Part shown: positions 24,391 through 36,420 of the stretch, in pieces
How positions within the stretch are numbered: position 1 is the first letter of the stretch
Layout: every line of letters begins with the position of its first letter
Origin: Hyperoodon ampullatus
Taxonomy: Eukaryota; Chordata; Mammalia; Artiodactyla; Ziphiidae
DNA: 64,000 nt
NCBI GenBank assembly: GCA_949752795.1
Contig: OX457070.1
Coordinates: forward strand, 31,756,788 to 31,820,787
Reading direction: 5' to 3'
Notes under the pieces: generated by a model
Seen by the model: only the letters and a program-made list of their open reading frames with translations
What the model was told of the DNA's origin: nothing
Databases searched by the model: none
Position numbers and translations under genes: made by a program

Positions 24391-25483
24391 AAGTCTCAAT
24401 ATTCAAGAATTTGAGAAATGCTATCAACCACTAGGATTCTAATGCCAATGAAAGTTTGGAGGTAGGGTGTCCCATTACTCTTTGCTTGATCTAGTGTGCG
24501 TGTGAACCTGAGAGCTAGCAGTCACAGGTGGAGCTGGGAGAACCACATGGTGGCCCAGCACATACTAAATTTTCATGACCCTCTTTTAGTTATACTGACA
24601 GAAAGGATGGAAGGCCATTCACACACAGGTGCAGTATGGAGCTGGCTGTCACTGACAGTATTTCACTAACAGTTCAGGGGAAAACAACAGTGAGATAAGT
24701 CAGCTAATATCTGCCCAACTGCCAGCCTCCACGGCATCAGGGCTTTCTAGGGAGAAATGACAAAACATTGACATTTTTTAGACTCTACACTGGAATTTGA
24801 CTCTGAATCAAAGTTTGTAACAGACTGAGAGTGATTCATCAGTTCATCTTTACAGATAGATGAGCAGTCCCTTGTTTCCTTGGAAACTCGCACCTGAGCA
24901 TATGTGGCTCAGAATGCACATGCTCATGTTTTACATCAAGCAGATACAAGATGAGTTTCTCACGAGAGATTCAATATGTTGTCTTAAACAAAAAAACCAA
25001 GACTAGGAGAGAATTGCCATATTAAAATCAGATACTACACATGTGGTTGGCTCTCACAATAATTCCAAGTAAGAGAGAAAAGCACTCTTATAATCGGGCC
25101 CTTTTGGGGTTAGCAATTTCCTTCATTTGCATCATTTATTATTTTGAATTGAAAAGTTGAATATACTTCTTCAAATATCCCTTTGAATATATTTAGAATG
25201 TCTGATGTTTACACCACTTACTCTTTGGGGATCTTCACGAGCTAAAATCAAGCACTAAGTCCCTATTTCTGCATAGTAGCATGTAAAGAACTAGACAGAT
25301 TAATCCTTGTCCTGGCATATTGATGACATACATGAGGTAATGTTACCCTTTTTAAAGGAAGTCTTAAATATATGATGATCTTTCATTGCTGAGATGCTCC
25401 CAGTGCTGCCTCCAGCTTGGGATCTCAGAATGCTCTGGAACTTGACATTTGCCCATAGCACATTTAAATTAGCCATATTCATC
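24391..25483. other. Unique DNA upstream of the L1 insertion
   Basis: No gene or clear repeat was recognised. Composition is moderately GC-balanced around 24480-24760. Confidence 0.5.
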
Positions 25484-25489
25484 AAGAAA

Positions 25490-28157
25490 AAAAGGTAGAA
25501 GGCTCAAACTAATAGAATTAGAAATGAAAAAGGAGAAGTAACAACTGACACTGCAGAAATACAAAGGATCATGAGAGATTACTACAAGCAACTATATGCC
25601 AATAAAATGGACAACCTGGAAGAAATGGACAAATTCTGAGAAAAGCACAACCTTCCGAGACTGAACCAGGAAGCAATAGAAAATATAAACAGACCAATCA
25701 CAAGCACTGAAATTGAGACTGTGATTAAAAATCTTCCAACAAACAAAAACCCAGGACCAGATGGCTTCACAGGCGAATTCTATCAAACATTTAGAGAAGA
25801 GCTAACACCCATCCTTCTCAAACTCTTCCAAAATATAACAGAGGGAAGAACACTCCCAAACTCATTCTATAAGGCCACCATCACCGTGATACTAAAACCA
25901 GACAAAGATGTCACAAAGAAAGAAAACTACAGGCCAATATCACTGATGAACATAGATGCAAAAATCCTCAACAAAATACTAGCAAACAGAATCCAACAGC
26001 ACGTTAAAAGGATCATACACCATGATCAAGTGGGGTTTATCCCAGGAATGCAAGGATTCTTCAATATACACAAATCAATCAATGTGATAATCCACATTAA
26101 CAAATTGAAGGAGAAAAACCATATGATAATCTCAATAGATGCAGAGACAGCTTTTGACAAAATTCAACACCCATTTATGATAAAAACCCTACAGAAAGTA
26201 GGCAGAGAGAGAACTTACCTCAACATAATAAAGGCCATATATTACAAAAACACAGCCAACATCATTCTCAATGGTGAAAAAGTGAAACCATTTCCTCTAA
26301 GATCAGGAAAAAGACAAGGCTGTCCACTCTCACAACTATTATTCAACATAGTTTTGGAAGTTTTAGTCACAGCAGTCAGAGAAGAAAAAGAAATAAAAGA
26401 AATCCAAATCAGAAAAGAAGTAAAGCTGTCACTGTTTTCAGATGACATGATACTATACACAGAGAATCCTAAAGATGCTACCAGAAAACTACTAGAGCTA
26501 ATTAATGAATTTAGTAAATTAGCAGGATACAAAATTAATGCACAGAAATCTCTTGCATTCCTATATACTAATGATGGAAAATCTGAAAGAGAAATTAAGG
26601 AAACACTCCCATTTACCATTTCAACAAAAAGAATAAAACACCTAGGAATAAACCTACCTAGGGAGGCAAAAAACCTGTATGCAGAGAACTATAAGACACT
26701 GATGAAAGAAATTAAAGATGATGCAAACAGATGGAGAGGTATACCATGTTCTTGGATTGGACGAATCAACATTGTGAAATGGCTATACTACCCAAAGCAA
26801 TCTACAAATTCAATGCAATCCCTATCAAACTACCACTGGCATTTTTCACAGAACTAGAACAAAAAATTGCACAGTTTGTATGGACACACAAAAGATCCAA
26901 ATAGCCAAAGCAATCTTGAGAAAGAAAAACGGAGCTGGAGGAATCAGGCTCCTGGACTTCAGACTATACTACAAAGCTACAGTAATCAAGACAGTATGGT
27001 ACTGGAACAAAAACAGAAATATAGATCAATGGAACAAGATAGAAAGCTCAGAGATAAACCTACACACATATGGTCACCTTATTTTTGATAAAGGAGGCAA
27101 GAATATACAATGGAGAAAAGACAGTCTCTTCAATAAGTGGTGCTGGGAAAACTGGACAGCTACATGTAAAAGAGTGAAATTAGAACACTCCCTAACACCA
27201 TACACAAAAATAAGCTCAAAATGGATTAAAGACCTAAATGTAAGGCCAGACACTATCAAACTCTTAGAGGAAAACATAGGCAGAACAATCTATGACATAA
27301 ATCACAGCAAGATCCTTTCCGACCCACCTCCTAGAGAAATGGAAATAAAAACATAAATATATAAATGGGACGTAATGAAACTTCAAAGCTTTTGCACAGC
27401 AAAGGAAACCATAAACAAGACGAAAAGAAAACTCTCAGAATGAAAGAAAATTTTTGCAAATGAAGCAACTGACAAAGGATTAATCTCCAAAATTTACAAG
27501 CAGGTCATGCAGCTCAATATCAAAAAAACAAACAACCCAATCCAAAAATAGGCAGAAGACCTAAATAGACATTTCTCCAAAGAAGACGTACAGATTGCCA
27601 ACAAACACATGAAAGGATGCTCAACATCACTAATCATTAGAGAAGTGCAAATCAAAACTACAATGAGGTATCACCTCACACCAGTCAGACTGGCCATCAT
27701 CAAAAAATCTACAAAGAATAAATGCTGGAGAGGGTGTGAAGAAAAGGGATCCCTCTTGCACTGTTGGTGGGAATGTAAATTGATACAGCCACTATGGAGA
27801 ACAGTATGGAGGTTCCTTAAAACACTAAAAATAGAACTACCATATGACCCAGCAATACCACTACTGGGTATATACCCTGAGAAAACCATAATTCAAAAAG
27901 AGTTATGTACCACAATGTTCATTGGAGCTCTGTTTACAATAGCCAGGTAATGGAAGCAACCTAAGTGTTCATCTACAGAAGAATGGATAAAGAAGATGTG
28001 GCACATATATACAATGGAATATTACTCAGCCATAAAAAGAAACGAAATTGAGTTATTTGTAGTAGTTGGATGGACCTAGAGTCTGTCATACAGAGTGAAG
28101 TAAGTCAGAAAGAGAAAAACAAACACCGTATGCAAACACATATAAATGGAATCTAAG
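25490..28157 (+). pseudogene. Dead L1 ORF2 (reverse transcriptase part)
   Basis: L1 ORF2 encodes the endonuclease/reverse transcriptase used for target-primed integration. Only the RT and C-terminal parts remain. The longest open piece is 25721-26857 (378 codons). It shows the finger/palm motifs NPGPDGF near its start, NYRPISLMN, the catalytic-Asp segment [12 protein letters not shown] (Asp about residue 140), [12 protein letters not shown], and the YXDD-box equivalent FSDD (Asp 241 and 242), where L1 usually has FADD. The frame is broken by a stop at 25637-25639, a one-base frameshift near 26776, another near 26897, and stops at 27354-27356 and about 27548. Later pieces (26880-27356, 27609-27950) carry the '[14 protein letters not shown]', 'KWCWENW' and '[16 protein letters not shown]' signatures of the C-terminal region. 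It is non-functional; the motif identities rest on knowledge of the L1 family. Confidence 0.95.
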
Positions 28158-28526
28158 AAAAAAAAAAAGGTTCTGAAGAACCTTGGGGCAGGACAGGAAT
28201 AAAGACACAGATATAGAGAATGAACTTGAGGACACTGGGAGGGGGAAGGGTTAGCTGGGCCAAAGTGAGAGAGTGGCATAGACATATACACACTACCAAA
28301 TGTAAAATAGATAGCTCGTGGGAAGCAGCTGCATCTCACAGGGAGAACAGTTAGGTGCATTGTGACCACCTAGGGAGGAGAGACTCAAGAGGAGAGGAGA
28401 TATCGGGATATATGTATATGTATAGCTGATTCACTTTGTTATAAAGCAGAAAGTAACACACCATTGTAAAGCAATTATACTCCAATAAAGATGTTAAAAT
28501 AAATAAATAAATAAATAAATAAATAA
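25490..28526 (+). mobile_element. LINE-1, 5'-truncated, artiodactyl lineage
   Basis: The element begins inside ORF2 (about 25490, after an A-run) and keeps the ORF2 reverse-transcriptase half, the C-terminal cysteine region, the full 3' UTR and a (TAAA)n tail (28496-28526). The 3' UTR (GGACACTGGGAGGGGGAAGG, ATACACACTACCAAATG, CAATTATACTCCAATAAAGATG) is the reference for the shorter copies at 7.9, 33.1 and 38.8 kb. It is about half of a full-length L1. ORF1, the 5' promoter and the endonuclease domain are missing, so it cannot move autonomously. A TSD is unclear: AAGAAAAAA on the left and AAGAATAAA on the right are only a weak match. Confidence 0.95.
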
Positions 28527-28564
28527 GAATAAAATGCCTGCTACTTTCTCCTACTACTAACAGT

Positions 28565-28760
28565 TCCTTTTGTGTCAGGCACCATGCTGGACTCTCTATA
28601 TACTTCCTTTCAAGTTCTCATGTTTTGTAAATGAGGAAATGGATGCTCTAAGAAGTTAATTTGCCTGAGGTCACACCATTTTTAAGTGGTGAGATCAGAA
28701 GTAGAACACAGGTCTATCTGAATTCAAAACCTGGGCTTGTTACTATAAACCTACTTTATC
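28565..28760 (-). mobile_element. MIR SINE
   Basis: Antisense MIR: TGTCAGGCACCATGCTGG, TTTTGTAAATGAGGAAATGGATGCTC, TTGCCTGAGGTCACACCATTTTTAAGTGGTGAGATCAGAAG. It lies directly behind the L1 tail. Confidence 0.8.
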
Positions 28761-29324
28761 TACTATGATATAGCAGAGTAGAAGGATGTAGTGCTTTGTT
28801 TAATCAGTTTTCTGGTTAATAAAATGTTACAGATATATGATTCATAATTTACTCACAGTTCAAATATTAGAATAGGGCAAGTAAGTAGCAAGGAAATAGG
28901 GATCAATTCAGGGTGGGGGAAAAGAACTAATTTTACAAGAGTAAGAGTCAGAGCCACCACAAAATAATATGGGTGTCATGTGAAGTCATATGCCCCCTTT
29001 CTTGTAATTGGAGACTAGAGACCATATGTAAAGCATGGAGCTGAAGAGGCTTCTGCTTTTTCGTGAAAGATGATCTTGAAACTCCCTAACAGTTTTGAGA
29101 CTATGAATCTGGACAACAGAGACCCAGAGTGAGTAAGAGTTAATCTTTGCTGATTCAGAAGGTACTTCAAGGCTTTTCAGTGTTTCATGGACACCACTGT
29201 GACCATCTATCATGAGTCCTGAGATGAGAGGAAATATTGGATTTCTGGCTAAAAAAAATCATGTCAAATAAGCCTTTTTATTTTTAATTTTTTTAAGCTA
29301 TTGCCAGGACCTAAAGTTCCTTCT
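28761..29324. other. Unique DNA, no gene seen
   Basis: No gene or repeat was recognised. Confidence 0.5.
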
Positions 29325-29540
29325 AGATCAGAAGTCTGAACACTTTCTTTTAAAGGGCCAGTTAGTAAATATTTAAATATTTAAGCTTTATGGACCATAT
29401 GGTCTCTGTCCCAACTACTTGACTCTGTCTTTATAGGGTGAAAGTGGTCATAGAAAATATGTAATGAACATGCCGAGAATAGTTTTATTCATAAAACCAG
29501 TTGGTGACCTAGATTTGTAATTTTCCAACCCCTGCCCTAG
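29325..29540 (-). mobile_element. hAT-type MER element, second copy, inverted
   Basis: Same family as 17427-17634 but in reverse: AAGTCTGAACACTTTCTTTTAAAGGGCCAGTTAGTAAATATTT, GGACCATATGGTCTCTGTCCCAACTACTTGACTCTG, TTTATTCATAAAACCAG, and a decayed CCAACCCCTG end. The termini are too eroded to define a TSD. Confidence 0.75.
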
Positions 29541-31305
29541 ATTAAACACACCAAAATTGTTCTCCATATTTTCTTATCTAGTGGCTAGACAAAAATCCAG
29601 ATCCCAAAACCTAATCACAATGGTTTAAGATCACCTAAGCATCTTTTTCTCTTGATTTACATCAGAGATAATGCAATCAAAGATAACACAATGTCAGTTG
29701 GTTTCTTAGCAAATTAGAGCCAACAGAATAAGTGTATTTGGAAATATCTCCAACATTAAAAAGAAATACTTGGTAAAAAGAAAAAAGGTCTCAGAACAGC
29801 CTTTGGGAAATTAACTAGGGTCATCAATTACACTAAGGTAATCTCTAAGGACTTACTTGACACATAGCCAATGCTCAATATTATGACTGTGGCCAAAAAT
29901 TATTTGTGAAAGTAACTATAAATGAATTTAGAGGAAATTGTAATTTTTCCCTTTAGTTATTTAAGTGGTAAGAAGCCCATCAAAATAATGACCAATGTTA
30001 CAATCTGCTTTTGTTCCATGGAAATGATGTTTAAATAATACACTCCCTGAGCACCACTACATAATTACCCAGGCACTATAGTGACAGATAGTTTAGAAAT
30101 ATTGAAGTAGCTATTGATAAAGCACATGGAAAATGTGAATATTCTTCAAGTTTCTGACAGCAGAGGTAGACACTAGACTCCTTGGTTTAGATGGAGAGCT
30201 CATAACTTTCTTTCAATTGTTTGACGCTTTCTCTGGATTCTGCTCATTTAGGGTCCATTGAGCACGCATTCGAAACAGTTGGGGTATTTCTGTGGGGCAT
30301 GATTCTTCCCCTGGATCTAGAATATTGTAAACCACTCTCTTTTTTCTTTTTGAAGAAAGAAAGCCTGCCATTGACTCACTTGTGATTTAAAAATACCTAA
30401 TATATGAAGAAGGCATGTTCACAACACCCAGGCAATTCTAGAGAGAGGAGGTTTTGGGGTAGGGACATCTCAACTATCTTCTCTAAAAAAAATAAAAATA
30501 AAAATCTTCTTTAATTGAGTCAAAATATTTAATGAAGTAGCCAGGTGTCAAAACAGCCACAATTTTCATATTAATAAGGATTCCACTACATGGAATTTCT
30601 CTGACTGTGGTTCCATTTGGAAATCTTACAGAGAAATGGGTGATTACTTTCTGGACTGAGTGCATGGGGGCTTTGCCTCCTGACATCCTGTCCAGAGGGA
30701 TTTACTGTTTCAGTCTTGGACTATTCCTTTCTGTGATTACTTTGAAAAATATTTACCCCCAAACAGTTAAGTTTGTGATCCTGCGTGTGCAAAATTCCTT
30801 GTGTCTGTCTCCTAATGAGAGAAAAGCCAAGCTGACAGACCCGGGTGGGTGAGGCTCTAAATAATCCCTTTATTTTTTTCTGTTAATCTTTCAAGTGCAA
30901 CAAATCTGGAATTATTCAAATCACAATGTTGTACCTGAAAGCTTGTTATTTAGTTAACTAAGACTAACAAAGTTAGTCTTATTTAGTTAACAAAATAGCA
31001 AAAACATATTACTATATGTATGAATAATATGTGATATGATATTATAATATATATACATATTACATAAGAATTAGGTGGCTTATCTTAGTCTGAGAGAAAA
31101 ACTCCAAAATATTATTGCTTAACTACGAATTTCTCCACAAACGTTTTTTACTTTTACAGTCTATCTCTGGACTACCCACCTATCTTTGTTTCATCTTCCT
31201 ACTTAGGTTCAACTCTTCAGTAACTAAAAATCCACCAACCCTGCAGTTTATTCTGTAATAAACTATGATTCCTTCTGTTGTTAGTTTTACATTAGAAAGA
31301 GAGCT
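29541..31305. other. Unique AT-rich DNA, no gene seen
   Basis: No gene was recognised. The segment 30940-31060 is AT-rich and carries a short direct repeat of a TTAGTTAAC..AGTTAGTCTTATTTAGTTAAC type. Open frames at 30483-30852 have no recognisable domain. Confidence 0.5.
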
Positions 31306-31309
31306 AATG

Positions 31310-31500
31310 CATGTGAGATACTGTGTAAAGTGTTTGCTTGAATTTTTTCAACTTTCTAGCAACATTCTTGAGAGTAGATATTATCATTGTTATTTTAAAG
31401 ATGAGGAAACTAAATATTAGGGAGTAAAATTGATTAAGGATGTAAAGTTAATGAATGATATAACTGGTATTCAAACCTAAGGCAGTTTGATATGAAAACT
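31310..31500 (-). mobile_element. MIR SINE, degraded
   Basis: Antisense MIR: GTGTAAAGTGTTTGC, TAGCAACATTCTTGAGAGTAGATATTATCATTGTTATTTTAAAGATGAGGAAACTAAATATTAGGGAG, TGGTATTCAAACCTAAGGCAG. Confidence 0.7.
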
Positions 31501-31569
31501 CAAATTCTAATGTGTCTTTCACAAGCTATTATTGGAATTCATGAACTTAGAAATTACAGATGAGAATTA

Positions 31570-31770
31570 TATCTTAATACTTATATATGTTATATATAAA
31601 TATTGTGTATATGTATCATATATTGTATTACATATATACTATGTATTATATTATATATAATATATATAATATGTTATATATCCATGTTCTATTGTATATA
31701 TGTATAGATATATCTATAATATATGTATTATATGCATGTATTATATGCATACACACGCACATATATATTT
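31570..31770. repeat. Irregular TA-rich low-complexity region
   Basis: About 200 bp of TATATA-type sequence with interruptions. It includes a perfect 13-bp tandem pair GTATTATATGCAT at 31725-31737 and 31738-31750. An open frame through it is a composition artefact. Confidence 0.85.
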
Positions 31771-33132
31771 CATTTGCATATAAATAAAATTTCCCAACTC
31801 ATTGCAAATGTTGTATAGAATTTACATGGTCACTTACATGTTTTCTGCATTTCTACAAAGGAATCTGCAATGAAAGCCATTAAAAAGGATGCAATTTGTA
31901 AGCCTTTCATTAAATAATGATTCTCAGCTGGATTTCTGAAAAGGGAATATTAATGTCACCATATGTAACTAGCATTGCAAAAAATTAGTGTTTCTGATTT
32001 AGTCTTGAATCAATCATTTTAAGCTATGCATAAATGTATCTTTGCTGATACATTTCTGTCCCAGACAACTTAGCACAAATTGCAGGCTGAAAGCAGCCAT
32101 GTCCAGAGTATAATTTTTTTGTGAAATACCACTAATATTTCAAGTTTCTTGGGTTTGGAAGGAAGTGATCAAATCCATATGTAGAAAGTCAAAATGCTGC
32201 CCCTCAAAGTCCAGTGGCTAATTACTAATCCTTACCATGGATGATCTTGGCATGGTTAGGCAGCAAGTCAAGTTTCCAATGCCAACCCCAAGCTAAGCTT
32301 CTGGACAGGGGAGCTGGAATGAGTTGGGATGTGGGTTCCGTGATTAAAATTTCTAAAGTCCTAATCTAGTTGCCAAGGTTTAAAAATGCTTTGAGGCATT
32401 TTGGGGTTTTCTTGGAAACTCTGTTATCAGGCAAGTTCTACAGCATTTTCTCCAAGTTTGAAACATTGAAATATGCTATTGTCCATGCTTATTTTATTAG
32501 TCACATGAGGCTGTTTTAATAACAAAGATTAAGTCATCAGCCAATGACAATCAGAGTCTTAGCTAAGAGAAATCAAGAGAGGAGAACAAGTGGAAGAATT
32601 CTAAACAGAACTAGATAAGACATGTCTCCTGGTGAAGAAAATGTGCTAAGAAGCTTTGCTTGGGAAGGCATACAGATTTGTGGCCACTGCAATGTTTGAA
32701 ATGTTCACTTTGGGTGGAACCTACAGCACAATTGTATTTGATTGTTTATCTTAATTTTCTTTTATTCTCTAATATCTCCCCTCCCCCACTTTTAACCTGA
32801 GTAACCAGTTATTTTTTATTCAGAGGAATGGATTTGGTTGATTGCTTCCTCATGGTGTCATTTAACTGGTTTCTCTATTACTTGTATTTCCTGTACACTA
32901 ATGAGATCTAGACATTAGATTAGATTATGAATCAAATTTGTGGTCAGAAAGAATTCATAGGCATTGCTGTGTCATTCTTACTGCATCATATCCATAAGCA
33001 TATAATATCTGGTTGATCAATCAGTTTCTACCAGGTAACATCAGCCTGACCCATCCATTATAATATTTCCCATTAACATTTTACCAAATGATTTTGGCAG
33101 CAATGGATGAAGGCTATGTGTTGTTGTGTTTT
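31771..33132. other. Unique DNA, no gene seen
   Basis: No gene or confident repeat was recognised. Confidence 0.5.
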
Positions 33133-33165
33133 TTTAAATTTTTATTGGAGTATAGTTGCTTTATA

Positions 33166-33211
<46 letters not shown>

Positions 33212-33695
33212 TGGTATGTGGGCCTCTCACTGTTGTGGCCTCTCCCGTTGCGGAGCACAGGCTCCGGACGCACAGGCCCAGCGGCCATGGCTCACGGGCC
33301 CAGCCGCTCCGCGGCATGTGGGATCTTCCCAGACCGGGGCACGAACCCGTTTCCCCTGCATCGGCAGGCGGACTCTCAACCACTGCGCCACCAGGGAAGC
33401 CCTGCTTTATAATATTGTGTTAACTTCTACTGCACAGCAAAATGAATCAGCCATGAATGTACATATATCTCCTCCCTTTTGGATTTACCTCCCATTTAGG
33501 ATACCACAGTGCATTAAGTAGAGTTCCCTGTGCTATACAATATGTTCCCATCAGTTGCATATTTTATACATAGTAACATAGTGTATATATGTTAATCCCA
33601 ATCTCCCAATTCCTCCCACCCCATCCCTTTCCCCCTTGGTATCCACACATATTTCTCTACGTCTGTGTCTCTATTTTTGCTTGACAAACCTTGAT
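33133..33695 (-). mobile_element. Antisense L1 3' end, split by a SINE
   Basis: AATTTTTATTGGAGTATAGTTGCTTTATAAT (33137-33170) resumes after the SINE with GTTAACTTCTACTGCACAGCAAAATGAATCAGCC and runs through GTTCCCTGTGCTATACAATATGTTCCCATCAG and CCCCTTGGTATCCACAC to about 33695. This is the reverse complement of an artiodactyl-type L1 3' region. It is 5'-truncated and non-coding. Confidence 0.85.
33157..33416 (-). mobile_element. CHR-2-type SINE inserted into an L1, 14-bp TSD, T40 tail
   Basis: Body at 33171-33402 in reverse orientation with an uninterrupted run of 40 T (33171-33210) as the complementary A-tail. The perfect 14-bp repeat TGCTTTATAATATT occurs at 33157-33170 and 33403-33416. CpGs are well retained across the tRNA-related part. 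Overlapping frames of 67-121 codons here are SINE artefacts. Confidence 0.97.
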
Positions 33696-34564
33696 CCTTT
33701 ATTTCCTTAGGGAGTACAAAAATCTTTTTGAATGAGACTTTTCCAGCTAAAAGGAGAAAGTGAGGTGGATCACCGCCCCTGAGAAATAACCAAGGGCACC
33801 AGACAGGGGCAGTAGAACAGTACATAGCAATGAATAAAATAATTCAAATGGACAAGCTTGTAAAATATATTCAACATCCTCAAGTATATTTTATAAACAT
33901 GTTTACCAGTGCTAAACAATAAGAAACTCTCCAGTCTGGTGGATCAGCCAAAGCCTCAAAATAAAATAACTCAATCAAAATAAAGGCTCAAGTACAGAAT
34001 GGCCTTCATCTTTACGCTTCTTGCTGTTTCTTCTATTGATATCCTGGTAGTTTCAGTCTCATTCACACCTCAAGTAAACTCCAAGGAAAGTAACAAGGTG
34101 ACAGCTATATTTATTTTTATGAATGTTGCACACATAATGCTTTGAGGGTAAATATTTAGTTAAAACCAAACAAACTGTAGAGACCAAATTGTCTTGCCGT
34201 TTCTTAGCATATTTATCCCATAACAACAGCCACCAATATAGGTGGTTTGAATGTCTTCAAAAGTAAACAACTACCACCAAAAATAAAACAAAGCAAAATA
34301 GAGTGAGGATCTGTTTTTTATCCATACCTCCCTCTGCCTTTCTCAACTGGGGTTCCTCATCTCTACCATAGAAAAGAGAAAATGATTTGAGTAACTATTT
34401 TCTCAATTATCCCAAGTATGGTTCATAGCTAATAACATTCTGGATGCATAGGGGAGAGGGTAACTTATTACTTAAAATGGATGCCTAAAGGCATTAGGCC
34501 TTAATTCTCTTGTGGGAACTCAATGGTGAGAGGCTGCTTTGTTAGCCTGAAAGATCCTTGAAAA
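33696..34564. other. Unique DNA, no gene seen
   Basis: No gene or clear repeat was recognised. Confidence 0.5.
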
Positions 34565-34660
34565 CATTTCTTGCTCATCTTTGTCTTCACCATGTTTCCC
34601 AGCTCAGCACCTTGCCCATAGCAAGCAAGCAAGTAACATTGGACATTCATTAAATAAATG
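34565..34660 (+). mobile_element. L2 LINE 3' terminus
   Basis: Sense L2 end: CAGCTCAGCACCTTGCCCATAGCAAG, then ACATTCATTAAATAAATGCTTGATTAGG. Confidence 0.55.
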
Positions 34661-34889
34661 CTTGATTAGGCCTAGATACTTGGCCTGGGTGGTCTTACTC
34701 CCCAAAACTTGCTCTTTTGCAAGAAACATAAAAATAGTGCCAAAATTTCCTATTGCTCTACTTTCCAAACATTTCCATTCCCCCTTCTTTTAAAATTTTC
34801 TTTATAGAACTTATTATTGTCCAAAAGACTATATTTTTACTATTTTTTTCTATCCCACTCCAGTAGAATATAATTATTTTTTTTTATTT

Positions 34890-34975
34890 TGTTCACTACC
34901 TCCCCCTTCCTCCCCCACTGTGTCTAGATCAGTACCTGGCATATAATATTCAAGGAACAAATAAATATTCAGGGT
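34890..34975 (+). mobile_element. L2 LINE 3' terminus
   Basis: CCCACTGTGTCTAGATCAGTACCTGGCATATAATATTCAAGGAACAAATAAATATTC fits the sense L2 end. It lies a few hundred bases from the previous one. Confidence 0.6.
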
Positions 34976-36204
34976 CTTCTATGAAATGTATGAACAACAT
35001 GCTTTGTACATATTTCTTTAACTCCATATTTGTGTATGTTGCCCAAATATTCCCAAGTTCTGTTTTTACCTTAAATAACTAAATAAAACAACTCAAACTT
35101 ATTTTCCATGTAACTGTAGGAAACCGTGCCCCTGAATTACTTTGCTAATTCTTGGTAGGTGCTTAGATGTCCCATTCATCGTCTTGGACTGCTACCCCAA
35201 AACTGCTCTGTTGTTGCCACTTGCTCCCCAGACAGCGCCAGTTGAGGCTATGGCCTTTGTCCTTCCTCTTTCCTCCCTGAGTGTAGACACAGCCTCTATC
35301 TCTAGTCCCCATACTGCAGAAGAGTCACATTAGGTTGCCACGGTGAAGCAACTTTGCTGACGATTTGGAGAAATCACAAGAGCCACACAACACAGACAGC
35401 TCTGGAACAAACACTGCTGGTCCTGATCACGATCCATCACAGATGATCTCCTGTTGGCCGTTTCTCTGCTTAGACCTAGGTCTTCTGTCCCGTATCTGGG
35501 ACTCATGCTCTCACCATGCCAGAGTCTCCTTTCCCCTTTTCTCTCTTCTCTTGTCTATACACTTAGCTCCTCTCCACAGCCTGGACTACTTTCCCTTTAC
35601 ACTGTTTGCTACATCCCATTGCTGATGGCTTTACTTCTAGACTAGGCTTTAAGCCTTGCCTTTGAAAACCAAAAGAGCCCATTAAAGAGTTTTCCCAGAT
35701 AAAAGCAATTGATTCCCCTACTTGATGTATTTTGCTGGTACTTTTAGAGTGTGCCAAAATGTTCTTGTTTTACCCTAGGTTTCCTCTGGAGAATAGAGTC
35801 TGAGACAGACTTTTGTTTTTGGAAGTGGTTCCAAGGAACAAGAACTGGGACTGTGAGGGTAAAATAATTCAAGGGTGCATTACTGAGCAAGCCACCAGTG
35901 TCGTTAACAAGTTTGATCCTTCTGGCACAATCTAAGGAGCTGTGCAGACATGTTCCAGAATTGTCCCAAAGAATGAAAGGGGAAAGGCTTTAGCCATTTC
36001 TGACACTCCCAAGGCCCATAGAGGATACTTGCATGTGTGTCAGCCTAGTGTCACAGTGTCAGAGGGCCTCTAGGGTATATGCCACACAGCTGAGGGAGAC
36101 ACTGCATTTTATCCCTGTGTAAGAGTGGCTGCCACCACTGTGGCTGAGGTAAAGGACGTGCTGAAAGCATAGAGGGTGGTACCCCAAATTGTTAAGTATA
36201 AAAT
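34976..36204. other. Unclassified DNA, no gene seen
   Basis: The segment 35140-35650 is GC-richer and gives several 60-90-codon frames in different phases without splice context or domains. The segment 35785-36060 (GTTTCCTCTGGAGAATAGAGTCTGAGACAGAC, then CTCCCAAGGCCCATAGAGGA) resembles decayed LTR-type sequence but could not be assigned. Confidence 0.4.
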
Positions 36205-36420
36205 CCAACACCAGGCAGAGACTCAGAATTATTGGGTTTGTAATCCCACTCTGCTCCATTACTGACTGCGTAAACTTGGACAAATTCCTTCTCTGAGCTT
36301 ACGTTTCCTCAAAAACTGAGGATGATTGAAGTTTGGAGATAATTTAATGAAAACACAAAACAGTAGAATCAAGCAGATAATAGGCACTCCAAATAGAGCA
36401 ACTATTATTATAATATATAA
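36205..36420 (+). mobile_element. MIR SINE
   Basis: Sense MIR: GGGTTTGTAATCCCACTCTGCTCCATTACTGAC, GCGTAAACTTGGACAAATTCCTTCTCTGAGC, CGTTTCCTCAAAAACTGAGGATGATT, AATAGGCACTCCAAATA. Confidence 0.75.

Noticed and set aside
26242..26619. 125-codon minus-strand frame
   Set aside because: Antisense shadow of the L1 reverse transcriptase.
35785..36060. Possible LTR-like sequence
   Set aside because: Only weak resemblance in two short stretches; ends and family could not be fixed.
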